Shown here in pieces: positions 4,348-6,167 of a stretch of 6,167 nt of DNA. The notes beneath the pieces are model-generated. The model was not told the origin of the DNA. It saw only the letters and a list, made by a program, of their open reading frames with translations, and did no database searches. The position numbers were made by a program, and so were the translations under genes. Position 1 is the stretch's first letter. Each line of letters starts with the position of its first letter. Origin of the DNA: Anaerolineae bacterium (lineage in GTDB: Bacteria; Chloroflexota; Anaerolineae; Promineifilales; Promineifilaceae); assembly GCA_014879345.1 (NCBI GenBank), contig JACSSI010000324.1, positions 1 through 6,167 of the forward strand. Direction: 5' to 3'.

Positions 4348-6167
4348 ATGTTCATGAAAGGGATAGCGCCATTTGAGCAGGTGATGATTTATTCCGTGCT
4401 CGTAATGGCAGTAGTAGCACTTGTTTATGCGTATTGGTTGGCTCGTAAGACGTTTGCTGCGGATACAGGAACAGCCGAAATGCAGCGTATTTGGGGGTAC
4501 ATTCGGGATGGGGCGAATACCTATCTGCGTACGCAGATGAAAACGATTGCCATCCTGATTGTTATTCTCACCATTGCCATGTTTTTAAGCGTGGCCCTCG
4601 TCCCACCCACAGGAGAAGCCAACGAGCTTTTCTGTGCGGAAGCGGTGGAAACAGCACTGATCAACAATATTGCTGCCAACACCAGTCTCAGTTCTGCCCA
4701 AATTGCCCACTTATTAGAAACCCAAACCCCACAAATCATTGCTCATGAGAATGGCTATATGACCCTAAAACCAGATCGGGTGGCAGCTTCAGTTGCCTGC
4801 CAACCTGCGGTGTGGGGGGTTGCTACTGCCCGAGCACTGGCCTTTGTTATGGGGGCAACGTTTTCAGCTACGGTTGGTTTTATCGGCATGAACATGGCTG
4901 TTCAAGGGAATGTGCGTGTTGCTTCTGCATCTCGGCGCAGCTTTAAAGAGGCGCTGACGATTGCGTATCGTTCTGGCACTATCACCGGTATGCTGACGGA
5001 TGGGCTGGGGCTGCTCGGCGGCACGTTTATCTTTATCATGTTTGTCAAGGCAGCGCCAGATGTGCTGCTGGGTTTTGGTTTTGGCGCCACGCTTATCGCG
5101 CTCTTTATGCGTGTGGGTGGCGGCATTTACACCAAAGCGGCCGATGTGGGGGCGGACTTGGTCGGTAAGGTGGAAGCCGATATGGAAGAAGACGACCCGC
5201 GTAATGCGGCCGTTATTGCCGACCTGGTAGGTGATAATGTAGGCGATTGTGCGGGTATGGCCGCCGACATCTTTGAATCGTATGAAGTGACGATTGTCGC
5301 CAGTTTGATTTTGGGGTTGGCGCTGTCGGCGATGACTGGTCAATTATTCTGGATTATTTTACCGCTGTTGGTACGCGGTATTGGCGTCCTTAGCTCTATT
5401 TTTGGTACGTATGCGGTGTCGTTGTGGAATGTGGAGGATGCTGAGGAAGCGATGTTCAAGAGCTATGAGCTTTCTAGCGCCATCACCATTACGGCAACTT
5501 TTTTGTTAGCTTATTTCTACGCTGGCGGCCAAGACCCCAGTCCGATAACGGGGAAACTTTCTCATCTATCACTAGGAGCGTTAGTGGCGGTGGGTGTTGG
5601 GTTGGCAGTGGCGTTTAATCCGCTGACGGCAAAGGCCACCAGTGCCACCAGTCCGCGTGTACAAAAAATTGCCAAAGCGACGAATTTTGGGCCGGCGCTG
5701 GTGATTTTGGAAGGGATGTCGCTGGGTTATCTTTCCAGTGTATGGTCGGTGCTGGTGATTGCGGCTAGTTTGGGCGCGGCAGTTTTGGTTTATACGGTTA
5801 TCTTCCCACCGGCATTGTATGGCTGGGCGATTGGCATTGGGTTGCTGATTGCCATCGGCTTTATTGTGCGCGGGGCGATGAAGAAAGACCTCGTTACCGG
5901 CTTCTTTTTTGCCATGTGGACGATGGTGGCGGCGCTGTTCCTGGTTAGTATGCAAGGTGAAGCGCTCCTCACTGGCAACAAGATTACGTATATTCTCTTT
6001 GGTGTCTCGTTGATTGGGGTGGGTATGCTCTCGCATACGGGCAATAATGTCAGTATGGATACGTTTGGCCCCATCTCTGATAATGCCAATGGCATTGGTG
6101 AACTGGCTGGTGAAGATTTTACACCAGAATCTCGCCAGATTATGGCTGACCTGGACGCGGCCGGTAA
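4348..6167 (+). CDS. hppA: Ion-translocating membrane pyrophosphatase (3' end outside window)
   Basis: The frame from 4348 is open to the right edge: 606 residues of a protein usually 660-800 long. This multi-spanning inner-membrane pump hydrolyses pyrophosphate and exports H+ or Na+. Predicted helices include about 12-33, 66-86, 158-182, 215-234, 236-256 and further pairs to 565. The catalytic loop is plain: GGGIYTKAADVGADL (257-271), GKVE (273-276), DDPRN (282-286) and GDNVGD (295-300), whose Asp and Lys residues bind Mg2+ and pyrophosphate. GPISDNANGI (574-583) is the second conserved block. The final helices and the GNTxxxxxKG motif, where Ala or Lys separates K+-dependent from K+-independent enzymes, lie beyond the window, so coupling ion and K+ need cannot be assigned. 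The loop between helices 2 and 3 (about 87-156), expected to be extracytoplasmic, is long and holds Cys96 and Cys151. It is transcribed away from the tRNA. Confidence 0.95.
   Translation, partial: MFMKGIAPFEQVMIYSVLVMAVVALVYAYWLARKTFAADTGTAEMQRIWGYIRDGANTYLRTQMKTIAILIVILTIAMFLSVALVPPTGEANELFCAEAVETALINNIAANTSLSSAQIAHLLETQTPQIIAHENGYMTLKPDRVAASVACQPAVWGVATARALAFVMGATFSATVGFIGMNMAVQGNVRVASASRRSFKEALTIAYRSGTITGMLTDGLGLLGGTFIFIMFVKAAPDVLLGFGFGATLIALFMRVGGGIYTKAADVGADLVGKVEADMEEDDPRNAAVIADLVGDNVGDCAGMAADIFESYEVTIVASLILGLALSAMTGQLFWIILPLLVRGIGVLSSIFGTYAVSLWNVEDAEEAMFKSYELSSAITITATFLLAYFYAGGQDPSPITGKLSHLSLGALVAVGVGLAVAFNPLTAKATSATSPRVQKIAKATNFGPALVILEGMSLGYLSSVWSVLVIAASLGAAVLVYTVIFPPALYGWAIGIGLLIAIGFIVRGAMKKDLVTGFFFAMWTMVAALFLVSMQGEALLTGNKITYILFGVSLIGVGMLSHTGNNVSMDTFGPISDNANGIGELAGEDFTPESRQIMADLDAAG

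Noticed and set aside
4073..4348. Minus-strand 91-residue frame overlapping the hppA start by one base
   Set aside because: It starts with TTG, lacks a ribosome site, runs across the hppA leader and Shine-Dalgarno, and its product has no recognisable motif.
4864..6036. Minus-strand frames of 159 and 151 residues opposite hppA
   Set aside because: They are antisense to the conserved pyrophosphatase motifs, and their His/Arg/Thr/Gln-rich products are typical of reverse-frame translation.

Overview
The window looks like a chromosomal segment of a free-living bacterium with roughly balanced base composition. Gene content and protein style fit Chloroflexota of the Anaerolineae type: a PfaA/HglE-like lipid polyketide synthase, a long acyl-CoA dehydrogenase with a C-terminal extension, and a membrane pyrophosphatase. 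This placement is inference, since the window holds no rRNA or marker gene to confirm it. Both end genes run off the window.

Layout. Positions 1-1565 (minus) hold the first 521 residues of a type I polyketide synthase: one complete ketosynthase domain with an intact Cys-His-His triad, then a Thr/Pro-rich linker where the window ends. A 103-bp gap follows, filled by a palindrome built of AATTCAC heptamers. Positions 1669-3309 (minus) encode a complete 546-residue acyl-CoA dehydrogenase, upstream of and co-directional with the synthase, so the two may be co-transcribed. Positions 3310-3719 are AT-rich and apparently non-coding, but carry a strong minus-strand terminator and a second long inverted repeat. 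Positions 3720-3792 (minus) are tRNA-Arg(CCG) with a clear sigma70-type promoter. Positions 3793-4347 hold that promoter, two doubtful small ORFs on opposite strands and two copies of a 10-bp palindrome. Positions 4348-6167 (plus) are the first 606 residues of an ion-pumping membrane pyrophosphatase (hppA).

How the genes relate. The dehydrogenase/synthase pair suggests lipid or polyketide metabolism, but direct cooperation is inference from adjacency. The tRNA is a separate unit between the two blocks. The pyrophosphatase is a divergent housekeeping energy gene that couples hydrolysis of biosynthetic pyrophosphate to H+ or Na+ export.

The protein genes belong to known families. The less ordinary content is in the DNA: over-represented CGGCCG, including three full AACGGCCGTT palindromes; the heptamer palindrome between the two lipid genes; and the structured region 3477-3602, which could be a small RNA. 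No CRISPR array, insertion sequence, phage gene or defence system was seen.
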